In this document: positions 18,301-25,478 of the stretch, piece by piece
How the letters are laid out: every line of letters begins with the position of its first letter
Numbering within the stretch: position 1 is the stretch's first letter
Assembly: GCF_000169175.1 (NCBI RefSeq)
Contig: NZ_AAWS01000063.1
Location: 1 to 50,559 of the forward strand
DNA: 50,559 nucleotides
Source of the DNA: Microscilla marina ATCC 23134
GTDB lineage: Bacteria > Bacteroidota > Bacteroidia > Cytophagales > Microscillaceae
Direction: 5' to 3'
Notes under the pieces: model-generated
What the model was told of the DNA's origin: nothing
Database searches by the model: none
The model's input: only the letters and a program-made list of their open reading frames with translations
Program-made: the position numbers and the translations under genes

Positions 18301-20057
18301 TCGGTGCCTCCTTTACAGGAAATGGCGTGGGTGCTGCCCGTTTGTGGAATGCCCGCCAGGGTACCCGCTACAGGCACCAGATTAGTCAGGGTTTGAGGAG
18401 TGGTAATGTCATAGTTGCCTCCGCTACTGCAAGAGTGCTTCACCTTAAAAGTATAGCCGCCCGCGGGCAAGCCCGTAAAGGTATGTCCGCCCGAAGCGTG
18501 GGTAATGCCGTTGGCGGTGGCATGGGCGGCGGCAGCTCCATCTTTGTAGGCTTCTATAGTATAGGTGCCACTCGCGTTGCCTTGGGTAAAACTCACTCGA
18601 ATGCTGCCCGTGCCACCTTCACAAATAATGGGTGCCGAAACTGTCGAAGTAGCCACCGTAGTGGGCGGATTGGACAAGGTAATGACCCCAGGGTTGGGCA
18701 AAGTAACCAAAGTGCTGGCGCCACAACCGGATTCTCTAATTTCAAAATGGTAGCCTGCGGCATCCAACCCCCCAAAGGTATGGGGTCCCGGCGACAAATT
18801 GGGGCGGGTTTCCGTTAGGGCACCATTGCGGTATTTGAGAATAGTATATTTGTAAGTACTGGACTGCGCTGCAGCTCCTCCACCTGCGGTGAGTACAATT
18901 TGTCCATCGGCCGCACCAATGCAGCTGGGGTTGCGTCTTTGGGCGGTTTGCTCGGTGAGGGTGACCAAGCTGGGGGATTTGACTCTAATAAAATACCTTT
19001 CCAGGCAATTTCTAAGTGCAGGACTCTGGCTTCTATCTACTGCCTCTATCATTAAAGTATACTCTCCGGCACCTAATACATCTCCGGGGCTACCAAACGC
19101 ATCATCAGGGAAAGTACTGGTTTGGGATGGGTTGGGGATATTCCACGCTCCATCCGGGATGGTACCTGACAAAGTCATTTCAGGAGCTAGGCTATAGTAA
19201 TAATTCCCTGCAATATTTTCATTAAATTTGACAGCAACCTTTGCTTTGAATTCATTCCGACAAACAAGGTGAGTGACTTCAATATTGCCTTTTAATACCC
19301 CTCCTATTGTAATTGGTATAATGTCTTTTGTTCTCCAGGTATTGTCTTGGTAGAATATATGGTTGCCCAGGTTATCTTTGTATGCATCGGGTGGCGCAGA
19401 AAAGATATAAACGGGCAGTGCCCCACCCGCAGGCGCTACCAACTTGCCATAACGCAAGCCCCTTGCCCGGTACAGCATATTTTGTGCACTCACCACTTTG
19501 GGAGCATTGACCACTAAGGAAGGGCTGGTGGTATAAGCCGTCCCTCCGCTGGTGTGGGTAGCATCTGTCCAGGTAGCCCCTCCATCGGTAGATTGTTGCC
19601 AATGGTATTGGTCAATTCTGTCGTTGTTGTGCTTAGGAACCCACAGAGTGAAACTGGCACCAGCGCATATCGTACTGTTATCAGTCCGAGGAGTATGCAT
19701 ACTTAAAGGCGTCCACCTAAAGGCAAAGACCCGATTACTACACGAGTTTACCGGGACAGGCACCACGGTTTGGTTATGAAGCACTCCAGCATCGTAATCG
19801 GAAAGAGTCGTTATTTCGGCAGCATAAAAACAACCTCCATCTATGATGTTAGGGTCATCGTACGTGTGGTCTTTGGAAACGCCGGGTAATTTGTTTTGCC
19901 CATTGAATACTATAGTATAGGTTTCCGGGCTGCCGATGCCACTGGAAAAAACGGTAATGTTACCCGCCAGTTGTGCCTGGGCAGTCAAATGAATGCCCAC
20001 TGAGAGTATAAAGAATAAAATAAAATGCCTGAATGTAATAGTTGTTATAAGTTTCAT
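15387..20057 (-). CDS. Giant SprB-repeat surface adhesin with T9SS C-terminal signal
   Basis: The 1556-residue protein begins with a signal peptide (RHFILFFILSVGIHLTAQAQ). From ~365 to ~1290 it carries about ten to twelve SprB-type repeats, each with the pattern V-x-C-x-G-x3-G-x-I ... GG-x2-PYT-x2-W (for example VSCHGGSDGRVTLAVAGG and PTCHNSTNGGLAIAISGG). A PKD/Ig-like segment follows (STVCAGQSVTLKPTIPAG, ~1295-1365). The last ~85 residues form a type A T9SS sorting domain, with SPNPVTGGKVNIAVS, YVVRVQT and a KMLKVVVK end. SprB of Flavobacterium is a mobile gliding adhesin delivered by T9SS, so a cell-surface adhesin is the likely role. It has its own terminator and is separated from the upstream lipoprotein by another, so it is probably monocistronic. 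Confidence 0.88.
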   Translation of the reverse strand: MKLITTITFRHFILFFILSVGIHLTAQAQLAGNITVFSSGIGSPETYTIVFNGQNKLPGVSKDHTYDDPNIIDGGCFYAAEITTLSDYDAGVLHNQTVVPVPVNSCSNRVFAFRWTPLSMHTPRTDNSTICAGASFTLWVPKHNNDRIDQYHWQQSTDGGATWTDATHTSGGTAYTTSPSLVVNAPKVVSAQNMLYRARGLRYGKLVAPAGGALPVYIFSAPPDAYKDNLGNHIFYQDNTWRTKDIIPITIGGVLKGNIEVTHLVCRNEFKAKVAVKFNENIAGNYYYSLAPEMTLSGTIPDGAWNIPNPSQTSTFPDDAFGSPGDVLGAGEYTLMIEAVDRSQSPALRNCLERYFIRVKSPSLVTLTEQTAQRRNPSCIGAADGQIVLTAGGGAAAQSSTYKYTILKYRNGALTETRPNLSPGPHTFGGLDAAGYHFEIRESGCGASTLVTLPNPGVITLSNPPTTVATSTVSAPIICEGGTGSIRVSFTQGNASGTYTIEAYKDGAAAAHATANGITHASGGHTFTGLPAGGYTFKVKHSCSSGGNYDITTPQTLTNLVPVAGTLAGIPQTGSTHAISCKGGTDGKLGVKVTAGNTIAPNTAYTLVLKQGGTVVNTPAFVGFGTTSLSGVTVGDSVVFTGLSEANYSVEISQNNCPQPAKVLGSVSLTAPATLTATITPVLRFATYHVTCADGEDGQIRVDNVTGGNGNYTIELNENGAKIATQTGTSALFTGLRPTNFQGGTVVYSIRVVDDKTCEYISLPIQLQAPPVLTVSLTPERVTCKGESNGSIAATIGGGVKPYTIQWVDGANSPVTAEITLGATENTVTLSNRPAGAYKLRVKDAQGCHNFVTGGWYEISTTIDEPSVAFAFEVASFAIDSVSCHGGSDGRVTLAVAGGWGGYTYSKDGTNFQASAAFSGFGAGDHTLYARDAENCTISTVVTIKEPLLLTLTQQKITQVSCKGGYNGTYIFEAKGGNDAGSQPYTILVNGAPYAETDWFHWTSNRQIALRGLAAASYTIQATDYKGCQQTLSFTITEPTQLAASVTNITTATCGLPNGSATVMATGGTTPYSYTWKKYEEALGTLKTWSTSAQLTNAEGGAYEMIVTDALGCSVTQVVQLSNADAARVTNQSITPVTCAEAKNGTATFSVAGNFPVQVSWVNGNETGQITWQNATTLKLSGLAKGYHDFQTQDAKGCIRFERVLVPGPEPLLITRQTSQDPTCHNSTNGGLAIAISGGTAPYTIQWDNGLAAGATSFDNLSAGTYTVAVTDAKGCTRQASFILQNPLPISVDLGVGSTVCAGQSVTLKPTIPAGNTIATYAWTSASGNFSSSASEVTVNTADTYFLTVTTAAGCSGSGQYKLANSASAFEADFLMPSDAVVGDTVVLIEICRPAPTTLFWDIEGLDQDVFLLESTVTNPKQHLLVPKEGTYTVRLYASLGGCQDVFERQVTVVKAEDKRFAQSGKAGQQITAQVSPNPVTGGKVNIAVSLAQAAPVSVEIFNISSGNRWRYKQPIKGSGQTDYHWLLHIPEMTQGVYVVRVQTPTSQKMLKVVVK

Positions 20058-20104
20058 GATGGATTAAAATAGGTAATCATTGTATCGTTTGATCAAAGAA
20101 GAAA

Positions 20105-20138
20105 AAGCCAAAGCCAGCACCAAATGCTGGCTTTTTGC
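20105..20138 (-). terminator. Intrinsic terminator of the Kelch/IPT lipoprotein gene
   Basis: AAGCCAGCA (20111-20119) pairs with TGCTGGCTT (20125-20133) around a 5-nt loop, flanked by T- and A-rich tracts that could end transcription from either side. It lies just past the lipoprotein stop at 20151 on the minus strand. Confidence 0.75.
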
Positions 20139-20150
20139 TTCTAAATATTT

Positions 20151-21629
20151 TTATTTGGTAGGGTCAAACTCCCATACCGAAGTCCTTGCGGTTCCTCCTT
20201 CTCTGATATAAATTTTATCTCCCACGGCAAAAGCTTCTGAATAGCTTGGAGTACTTACTCGGCTTGCCAAACCTTGTTTTTTCGCCCAAGAATCAGTGGT
20301 GGGGGTATACTCCCAAAATACGTAACCATCATCAGATGAGGAAGCAAAATAAGCTTTACCATTTAACACAATCCCACCTAGTGATATATTGGCTGGAAAT
20401 TCTTTCAATGCAGTCCAGGTGTCTGCTACAGCATTATACTTCCATAGTTTCTTATCAAATGCACTTGCTAAATAAGCCACATCATTGATAACAAACACAT
20501 TACTCACATTTGTGGTCGGTATAGCATTTTTCTTTGACCAAACCCCTGTATCTATTTCCCACAAGTCAGTTAACCCTCGTACACACACATAGCCTTTTCC
20601 TCCTACAGAAAAAGAAAACTTTTTCTTAAGAGAGTTATCTCCTATAAAATCATCAATTTGACTCCATTGATTAGTCGTAGGGTTGTATTGCCAAACATCT
20701 TTTTTACTTGTTGTATTTTCATCAATACCTAGACCTACAAAAGCAATTTGATTAATAACAAAAGCAATTGAGGAAGAACGTTTGCCACCAGAATAATTGG
20801 CTTTTTGTGTCCAAGTATCACTCGTAGCATTGTATTCCCATAAGTCATTTTTGGTCGTTGTTGCACGATCTTCGCCACGCCCTAAGCAAATATAACCTTT
20901 ATCACCTATACTAAATCCCACTGAAAACATTCTCTCTCCACCCCCAAAATCTTTCTTCTTTGTCCAAAGTCCGCCTAAGTAAATAAAATCAATGGTAGAA
21001 GCGGCATCTAACCCTTTAATGGTTGCGGTAATTTTGTTGGCGCCTTCGGTTACTCCGCTAGGCACTACTACTTTTATTTCGGTTTCGCTTACACTAATAA
21101 TGATGGCGGCGGCGGTGGTACCAAATTTAATGCTTGTTTCGGCGGTGGTGGCGTTAAAGTTGGTACCCTTGATGGTCACGGTATCGCCTTGACCTGCTTC
21201 GGTGGGGGTAAACTCGGTAATAGTGGGGCTGTTAGTAGTGCTAAAGGTTTTATCTTCGCCATACATTGTTCCTTGGGCATCGGTGGCGTAGGCGCGTACG
21301 TGGTAGGTTTTGCCCGCGGTGAGCCCAGTCACGGGGTGTTCGAATGCTCCTGCTTCGGTTTTTGCTCCCAGTGAATGTTTGCCCGCCGAGTTGAGGTCGG
21401 GGCTGGTGGTTTCGCCCCAGACAAAACCGTGGTCGGTAATGCCTCCTTCGCCCACTGTCGAAATGCTCCCTTTGAGGGTCACCGAAGTAAAATCTACCGA
21501 AGTAGGAATAAAAGTGCTCAGGCTGGTTTGGGCAGGCTGTTGAGGGTCTTCCTCTTTTTTCTTACAACCAACGGTGAACAAAAATAAAGCTGACAACAGC
21601 CAAGGTAATTGTTTTTGGATTAATCGCAT
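20151..21629 (-). CDS. Lipoprotein with IPT/TIG domain and Kelch-like propeller
   Basis: The start at ATG 21629 gives a lipoprotein signal peptide (MRLIQKQLPWLLSALFLFTV then GC) with the lipidated Cys in FTVGCKKKEED; an upstream in-frame start at 21677 would add 16 residues before it. Counting from 21629, residues ~35-130 are fibronectin-like (SVDFTSVTLKGSI, FVWGETTSPDL, AGKTYHVRAYATD). Residues ~135-215 are an IPT/TIG fold (TITEFTPTEAGQGDTVTIKG, GTNFNATT). From ~220 onward come about five or six Kelch-like blades with the pattern DLWEYNATSDTWTQK and DVWQYNPTTNQWSQ. Such proteins are outer-membrane lipoproteins of unknown ligand in Bacteroidota. A terminator follows the stop. Confidence 0.82.
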   Translation of the reverse strand: MRLIQKQLPWLLSALFLFTVGCKKKEEDPQQPAQTSLSTFIPTSVDFTSVTLKGSISTVGEGGITDHGFVWGETTSPDLNSAGKHSLGAKTEAGAFEHPVTGLTAGKTYHVRAYATDAQGTMYGEDKTFSTTNSPTITEFTPTEAGQGDTVTIKGTNFNATTAETSIKFGTTAAAIIISVSETEIKVVVPSGVTEGANKITATIKGLDAASTIDFIYLGGLWTKKKDFGGGERMFSVGFSIGDKGYICLGRGEDRATTTKNDLWEYNATSDTWTQKANYSGGKRSSSIAFVINQIAFVGLGIDENTTSKKDVWQYNPTTNQWSQIDDFIGDNSLKKKFSFSVGGKGYVCVRGLTDLWEIDTGVWSKKNAIPTTNVSNVFVINDVAYLASAFDKKLWKYNAVADTWTALKEFPANISLGGIVLNGKAYFASSSDDGYVFWEYTPTTDSWAKKQGLASRVSTPSYSEAFAVGDKIYIREGGTARTSVWEFDPTK

Positions 21630-22013
21630 GGAAATTGAATTTACAAATTCGGATTTAAGTGAAAAGCTTTCTAACAATCTATACCCAAATCATAGCGTTG
21701 ATTTGGATACTTTTTTAATGAAAAAAATAAATATAGAGGCAAATATCGCCATTTGGCTATAGTTTGGACAAGGATGAAGGTCTTTTGTGGAAAGGAAAAA
21801 GGGTTAAGAGTTCAAAAATAACTCATTGAGACATAAAATTTAAGCCTTTCTGTGCCATAATATGTCAGGCGTAGGTTTTGCTTTTTTTGTAAAGAAGAGA
21901 ATGACCTTATTTGGGTTTGTATAAATGGTGCTGCTTTGAAAGTTTACGATTTGTAAATAAGTTTACAAAATGCCAACACCCCATCAAGTACTCAGGCAGC
22001 TCATGGGGTGTGT
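21630..22013. other. Intergenic region between lipoprotein and methyltransferase genes
   Basis: No gene is supported. The lipoprotein promoter must lie in the part next to 21630, which is A+T-rich, but I see no clear TTTG/TAnnTTTG pair. The part next to 22013 holds the hairpin described separately. This gap marks the left boundary of the prophage genes. Confidence 0.45.
21976..22011 (-). terminator. Hairpin directly after the methyltransferase stop
   Basis: ACACCCCAT (21976-21984) pairs with ATGGGGTGT (22003-22011), two bases from the methyltransferase stop codon at 22014. On the minus strand it is followed by TGGCATTTTG, so the T tract is weak. Confidence 0.5.
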
Positions 22014-23078
22014 TTATAATGTGTTTTTCACCCCCTCAATCCCCCGAAAAATCTCCACCACCAGTGGTACTACTACCGCGTTTCCGTAGCCTTTGATCGA
22101 TTCGTTTCGGAGGCGAGGAATGGTAATTCCGTCCACAGGGGCGGGAAACCCATCATCTCCGCCACAAACCGGGGATTGAGTTTGCCAATCGGGGCGGAAC
22201 CTGTAGTCTTGCCTTGGGGCGGGGTAGGTATATTGCCATTTAGGTTTTTTGCAACGGGCAATAGTTTCATGGCTGCCATCCTGCCCAGATTCAAACTGTA
22301 GCTGTTTTTGCCGTCTTTGCTTTGGCGCCGCCCGTTGGGGGTGAGCTGGCAAGGGCTGCCCGGTTCCTGGGTAGTGGGGGTAGGCAGCAGCGAATGAAAC
22401 ATGGCATAGTCTAGTATACTGTTGGGGCGTAGTTTGCCTGCTATTCGGCTTGTCATGGTTTTGGCTCCCATTGCCTTCAGGCGGGCTACTCTTTCGGGAT
22501 GATCGTACTGCACTACGGTGGGTGTAGGCCAAAAACCAGACCCGGTCTCTTCGGTGGGGCGCTTCGACGGCACAAGCCGGAATAACCATTGGTTGGACGC
22601 TATAGCCGAGGGCTTCGAAGTCTTCACATATTCGGTGGATAACGGCTTCGGCTTCCATTGTTCGGTGTATTGTTTCGCCCTTAGCATTGGCCCCGCTTTC
22701 CAAGTGAGCAACACGCGGCTGGAGTACCATCGAGGCGATTCCATTAACATTTTCACCCAGCACCCAAGTGGGTCTGATTTCTCGTATAGCGCGAAGCATT
22801 TCCGGCCAGAGGTAACGGTCGTCAGCAGCTCCTCTGCGTTTTCCGGCCTGGCTAAACGGTTGGCAGGGAAACCCTCCGGTAAGGAGGTCGATTTGTCCGT
22901 AGTGGGGGGTAAAGTCGGTTTGTCTGATGTCTTCATAGTGAATAGTGTCTGGCCAATAGTGGCGGAGAATGGTTTGGCAAAAGGGGTTGTTTTCGACGGT
23001 GAAAACATTTGTCCAGCCCATTCTTTGGGCGGCTAAATCGAAGCCGCCTAAACCACTAAAGAGACTAGCGTGTCTCAT
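22014..23078 (-). CDS. Phage-type DNA C5-cytosine methyltransferase
   Basis: This 354-residue enzyme would transfer a methyl group from SAM to cytosine C5. Motif I is FSGLGGFDLAA (~7-17), motif IV is GGFPCQPFSQAGKRRG with the catalytic Cys (~68-83), motif VI is GENVNG (~108-113), motif VIII is PHRRDRVW (~172-179), and motifs IX-X are in IKGYGNAVVVPLVVEIF near the end. The target-recognition stretch (~185-315) is unusually rich in Pro, Gln, His and Arg. This fits the fact that a second long ORF (22073-23008) uses the same DNA in another frame. It is the last gene of the phage cluster and no cognate endonuclease adjoins it. It may protect phage DNA or be a solitary phage methylase. Confidence 0.88.
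   Translation of the reverse strand: MRHASLFSGLGGFDLAAQRMGWTNVFTVENNPFCQTILRHYWPDTIHYEDIRQTDFTPHYGQIDLLTGGFPCQPFSQAGKRRGAADDRYLWPEMLRAIREIRPTWVLGENVNGIASMVLQPRVAHLESGANAKGETIHRTMEAEAVIHRICEDFEALGYSVQPMVIPACAVEAPHRRDRVWFLAYTHRSAVRSSRKSSPPEGNGSQNHDKPNSRQTTPQQYTRLCHVSFAAAYPHYPGTGQPLPAHPQRAAPKQRRQKQLQFESGQDGSHETIARCKKPKWQYTYPAPRQDYRFRPDWQTQSPVCGGDDGFPAPVDGITIPRLRNESIKGYGNAVVVPLVVEIFRGIEGVKNTL
22073..23008 (-). CDS. ORF nested in the methyltransferase gene, second frame
   Basis: This 311-codon frame lies wholly inside the methyltransferase gene on the same strand. It is not a random shadow by composition: it reads SGRKCFALYEKSDPLGCWVK, then LLTWKA, RLVPSKRPTEETGSGFWPTP, SLLPTPTTQ and GKLNPRFVAEMMGFPPLWTE. 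As I recall, WPTP-type motifs and an LNPRFVAEMMGFP-type end recur in proteins annotated as phage methyltransferase-associated, also overlapping dcm-like genes. The region N-terminal to ~residue 60 looks non-conserved, so the real start may be internal. Function is unknown; possible co-expression by internal initiation is inference. Confidence 0.45.
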   Translation of the reverse strand: MFSPSKTTPFAKPFSATIGQTLFTMKTSDKPTLPPTTDKSTSLPEGFPANRLARPENAEELLTTVTSGRKCFALYEKSDPLGCWVKMLMESPRWYSSRVLLTWKAGPMLRAKQYTEQWKPKPLSTEYVKTSKPSAIASNQWLFRLVPSKRPTEETGSGFWPTPTVVQYDHPERVARLKAMGAKTMTSRIAGKLRPNSILDYAMFHSLLPTPTTQEPGSPCQLTPNGRRQSKDGKNSYSLNLGRMAAMKLLPVAKNLNGNIPTPPQGKTTGSAPIGKLNPRFVAEMMGFPPLWTELPFLASETNRSKATETR

Positions 23079-23100
23079 AAATAAAAGTTGTTTGTATGGT

Positions 23101-23697
23101 TTACCTTGAATCTTCGGGAAGCTGACTGGTATCAGTAAAAGGAGCCGCTTTGTCCTGATTAAGCCTCAACTCCACCGCTTCGTCTGAAATGCATTCCAAG
23201 GTGTAGGGCTTAAACTCAATGCCTCCTTCGGGGTCGCCAAAGCGCGCCGATAGGATGGCAAGTTCCCGGATGCCAAAGGCGCTCAGGAGTTCATTGTTTA
23301 CCTTGAGACTGCTCCGTTTTTTTATCAGCTTCATCAATTTACGCAGCTCGTCCAGGGGAGCACTGCCTGGCTGCTCACTTACCAAAAAGCCCCGAATGGT
23401 CAGCTTAAAATTGTCCAGCCCCATATCCTCTAGTACATTGGTTTCGGCGTTCACCATTTGATTGATCACAATGGACTTAGAGGTACTTACCTCTATGAGC
23501 GGCTCCAGGGGAAAAGCGTAGTCATCCAGCTTCAGCGGCATCATAATAGGGGTACTCAACAAGCTTTGTTTTTTGCCCTTGCCCAAAAATGCCGAAGGAG
23601 CATAACTATCCAGCAACTTGCCGGGTTTGGTGAGCCCTGGATACACAATAAATCGCCCGAAGGCTCTTTGGTACAATTGATTTAAGTCGTAGGTCAT
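23101..23697 (-). CDS. Phage tail protein, DUF6046 family
   Basis: The 198-residue protein matches the DUF6046 pattern of Bacteroidota phages: YAFPLEPLIEVSTSKSIVI (~57-75), a central FKLTIRGFLVSEQPG (~96-110), LDELRKLMKLIKK, LLSAFGIRELAI (~138-149) and YTLECISDEAVELRL near the end. DUF6046 genes usually sit behind the tape measure gene with other baseplate-region genes, so it is probably a tail-tip or baseplate-hub part. Here it is separated from the tail chaperone gene by a 228-bp repeat-bearing spacer where a tape measure gene would be expected. The methyltransferase gene follows 22 bp downstream. Confidence 0.72.
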   Translation of the reverse strand: MTYDLNQLYQRAFGRFIVYPGLTKPGKLLDSYAPSAFLGKGKKQSLLSTPIMMPLKLDDYAFPLEPLIEVSTSKSIVINQMVNAETNVLEDMGLDNFKLTIRGFLVSEQPGSAPLDELRKLMKLIKKRSSLKVNNELLSAFGIRELAILSARFGDPEGGIEFKPYTLECISDEAVELRLNQDKAAPFTDTSQLPEDSR

Positions 23698-23699
23698 TT

Positions 23700-23945
23700 A
23701 GTCGGGAGTTAGGAGTTGGTAGTCGGGAGCCTCTACAGTTTCAAGAAACAAGCAGCGAGTCACAAGTAATCTTAAACTTGAAACACTTGCCTACTATTCA
23801 CCAATTTTATAAATGGTTAAAAATCAACGTGCTATAAAATTGGTTAGTTGCCTATAACACAGCCTCAAGCTAATGGCACCGATATTCATCGGCATCTAAG
23901 GACTTGAGGCTTTAGAAGCTACCGACTATAGACTCCCGACTAACC
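23700..23945. repeat. Intergenic repeat element, copy 1
   Basis: The spacer opens with AGTCGGGAGTTAGGAGTTGG and TAGTCGGGAG and closes with the inverted words GACTCCCGACTAACCC, so its ends are inverted repeats. Its centre (about 23818-23878) shares AAATCAACGTGCTATAA, TTGGTTA and ACAGCCTCAAGCTAA with copy 2 at 26700-26925. The right end overlaps the last codons of the -1 frame of the tail chaperone. It looks like a small non-autonomous element or a species-specific intergenic repeat, sitting where the tape measure gene is missing. Confidence 0.55.
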
Positions 23946-24138
23946 CACTTACCGCCGTTTGTTTGCGTTCTTCGTCTCTAATGTATTCCAGCAGGGCAAT
24001 TTGCCGGGCAAACTCGTCGTCTGAAAGTGAATCTATCTCGGCGCTGCTCAAAGAAAAGTAGTACCGCAAAAAGCCCTCGTGGATGGCTTCCCATTGTTCC
24101 ATATCCACTTTGTCGCCTTTGATGCGGTACTCGGCTAC
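23926..24138 (-). CDS. Tail assembly chaperone, -1 frameshift extension (T part of G-T)
   Basis: This frame continues the upstream chaperone after -1 slippage at A AAA AAG. It reads VAEYRIKGDKVDMEQWEAIH then EGFLRYYFSLSSAEIDSL and ends LVGSL, adding 70 residues to give a 276-residue G-T-type fusion. It has no convincing independent start; the first possible is GTG at 24108. In lambda and many long-tailed phages the G-T fusion helps assemble the tail tube around the tape measure protein. Confidence 0.72.
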   Translation of the reverse strand, partial: VAEYRIKGDKVDMEQWEAIHEGFLRYYFSLSSAEIDSLSDDEFARQIALLEYIRDEERKQTAVSGLVGSL

Positions 24139-24755
24139 TTTTTTACCAGCTCAACTATTTTCTGGGTTTTGAGTTCCTGAATGGCAGCCAGCATACCCAT
24201 ATAGGCAAAGTCGTCCTGGCGGAGCTCGTTTAAGTCACCTTCCCTCCAGATCATTTCCAGCAAATGCATTTCGGTGCCAAAAGGTTTGTTGGCGGTGTTG
24301 CGTTTTTCGGCTTGTTTGCGTTGCTTGCGGCTAGGCTTTGCCACCTTGCCCACAAAGCCTTTCACCTTCAGTTCGTAGAGATTCTCATCTGCCAAAAAAC
24401 GGGTTTCTACATCAGGTATTTCTACCCAAGGCTCAAACTCGTTCAATGCCGCCTCATACAAATCTTCGCTCACAAGCCAGGCTTCATTGCCCGCCAACCA
24501 ACAGCTCTTAAAGAGCAAATCTTCAAAGTCGATGGTGGTTTTGCCTTTGCGAAACTGGGCAATGGCCACCCGCATAATGGGCAAATCGGGACGGCGCAAC
24601 CAAAGCTTGTGTCCTTCGCCATCGTTGGCGGCCAGCACCTCCCCAAAGGTGGTCTTCCATTGTGCTTCTTCTTCTACAGTAGGTGGGGTGGTACGGTACT
24701 TTTGCTCCCCGTGGGTGAAAAATTCGGGGGTGGTGTTTTCTTGTATCTGTGTCAT
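24135..24755 (-). CDS. Tail assembly chaperone (G part)
   Basis: The 206-residue protein is acidic at its N-terminus and basic in the middle (KVAKPSRKQRKQAEKR), and ends in KIVELVKK. Position decides the call: it follows the tail tube gene and ends on a canonical -1 frameshift heptamer that opens a second frame of 70 codons, the hallmark of G/G-T chaperone pairs in long-tailed phages. No catalytic motif is visible. The expected next gene, the tape measure, is missing at this place. Confidence 0.72.
   Translation of the reverse strand: MTQIQENTTPEFFTHGEQKYRTTPPTVEEEAQWKTTFGEVLAANDGEGHKLWLRRPDLPIMRVAIAQFRKGKTTIDFEDLLFKSCWLAGNEAWLVSEDLYEAALNEFEPWVEIPDVETRFLADENLYELKVKGFVGKVAKPSRKQRKQAEKRNTANKPFGTEMHLLEMIWREGDLNELRQDDFAYMGMLAAIQELKTQKIVELVKK
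24138..24144 (-). promoter_or_regulatory. Programmed -1 ribosomal frameshift site A AAA AAG
   Basis: On the minus strand the zero frame reads GTA AAA AAG TAG, so A AAA AAG is in the right register for tandem slippage and lies one codon before the stop. This is the dnaX-type heptamer. Slippage opens the 70-codon extension ending at 23926. Confidence 0.75.
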
Positions 24756-24837
24756 GTTTTTAAAAAAAGATTGTTAAAAAAAATGCTGGGGTTATTACAA
24801 TTGTTTCGCCTTTCGGCTGATTGTTCAATTGTTAAAA

Positions 24838-24890
24838 TTGTTCGCAAAGCGACTCAGAATGGCTTCGCCCAACCATAAAACCATAAAACA
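24838..24890. repeat. Intergenic repeat, copy 1 (partner at 27429-27476)
   Basis: ATTGTTCGCAAAGCG followed by AGAATGGCTTCGCCCAACCA and TAAAACCATA occurs here and again at 27429-27476 with small changes. Both copies are just upstream of phage structural genes transcribed on the minus strand. Confidence 0.6.
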
Positions 24891-24926
24891 ATTTAACAAT
24901 CAGAGCAGCACAATAATATAACCCTG

Positions 24927-25355
24927 TTACTGTCTGCTAATTTTCCCAATACTAATGGGCAGTTCTACCTCCATAAAGTCATCGCCTTGTTCCATTGTAA
25001 GTTCATACTCAGTTACTTCTACATTATTCAGGATGTGGGTGACTACCAGCCCATTCTCGGCATATACCAGGGTAATATCAAAAGGATCGAGGTCGGTCAG
25101 GTCAGCTCCACCGTTCTGGATCGCTGCCTTTTCCAGGGCAATCACTTCCCGAAACAACAACTTGATGCTGCCCTCGTATTCTTTTTTTCCCTTGGCACGG
25201 GCAATAGGGTCTTTGCCCCGCCCATGGATGTTTGCCTTGCTTTTTGACACCTTGTACTTAAAGCCCCTAAAGCCGTCTACAATTCGTCCAAACAGGGTGA
25301 TCGTTACATCTTCCCAACCTATCTCAAAGGGGAGTTGTGAGGAGTTATTCGCCAT
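24927..25355 (-). CDS. Phage tail tube-like protein
   Basis: This 142-residue protein directly follows the sheath gene and precedes the tail chaperone gene, the usual place of the tail tube in contractile tails. It is rich in beta-strand segments: ITLFGRIVDGFRGFKYKVSK, KKEYEGSIKLLFREVIALE, DITLVYAENGLVVTHILNNV, and an acidic GDDFMEVELPISIGKI end. Tube proteins of Mu/T4-like systems have this size and pattern. The 123-bp gap upstream contains a small hairpin (CACAGAAC 25395-25402 with GTTCTGTG 25412-25419). Confidence 0.65.
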   Translation of the reverse strand: MANNSSQLPFEIGWEDVTITLFGRIVDGFRGFKYKVSKSKANIHGRGKDPIARAKGKKEYEGSIKLLFREVIALEKAAIQNGGADLTDLDPFDITLVYAENGLVVTHILNNVEVTEYELTMEQGDDFMEVELPISIGKISRQ

Positions 25356-25478
25356 TTTTTAAATCTTTAAATTGTTTAAGCATCCATACAAAACCACAGA
25401 ACGAAGTTCAAGTTCTGTGTAGCTAATTATCAGTGGCATATTCGCACTTGCTACTTGAACCTAATCGCTTGTGGCTAC

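Noticed and set aside
18081-18818. Several long plus-strand frames opposite the SprB-type adhesin (also 16383-16775 and 17403-17759)
   Set aside because: They are reverse-strand shadows of repetitive, biased coding sequence and show no start context or family motif.
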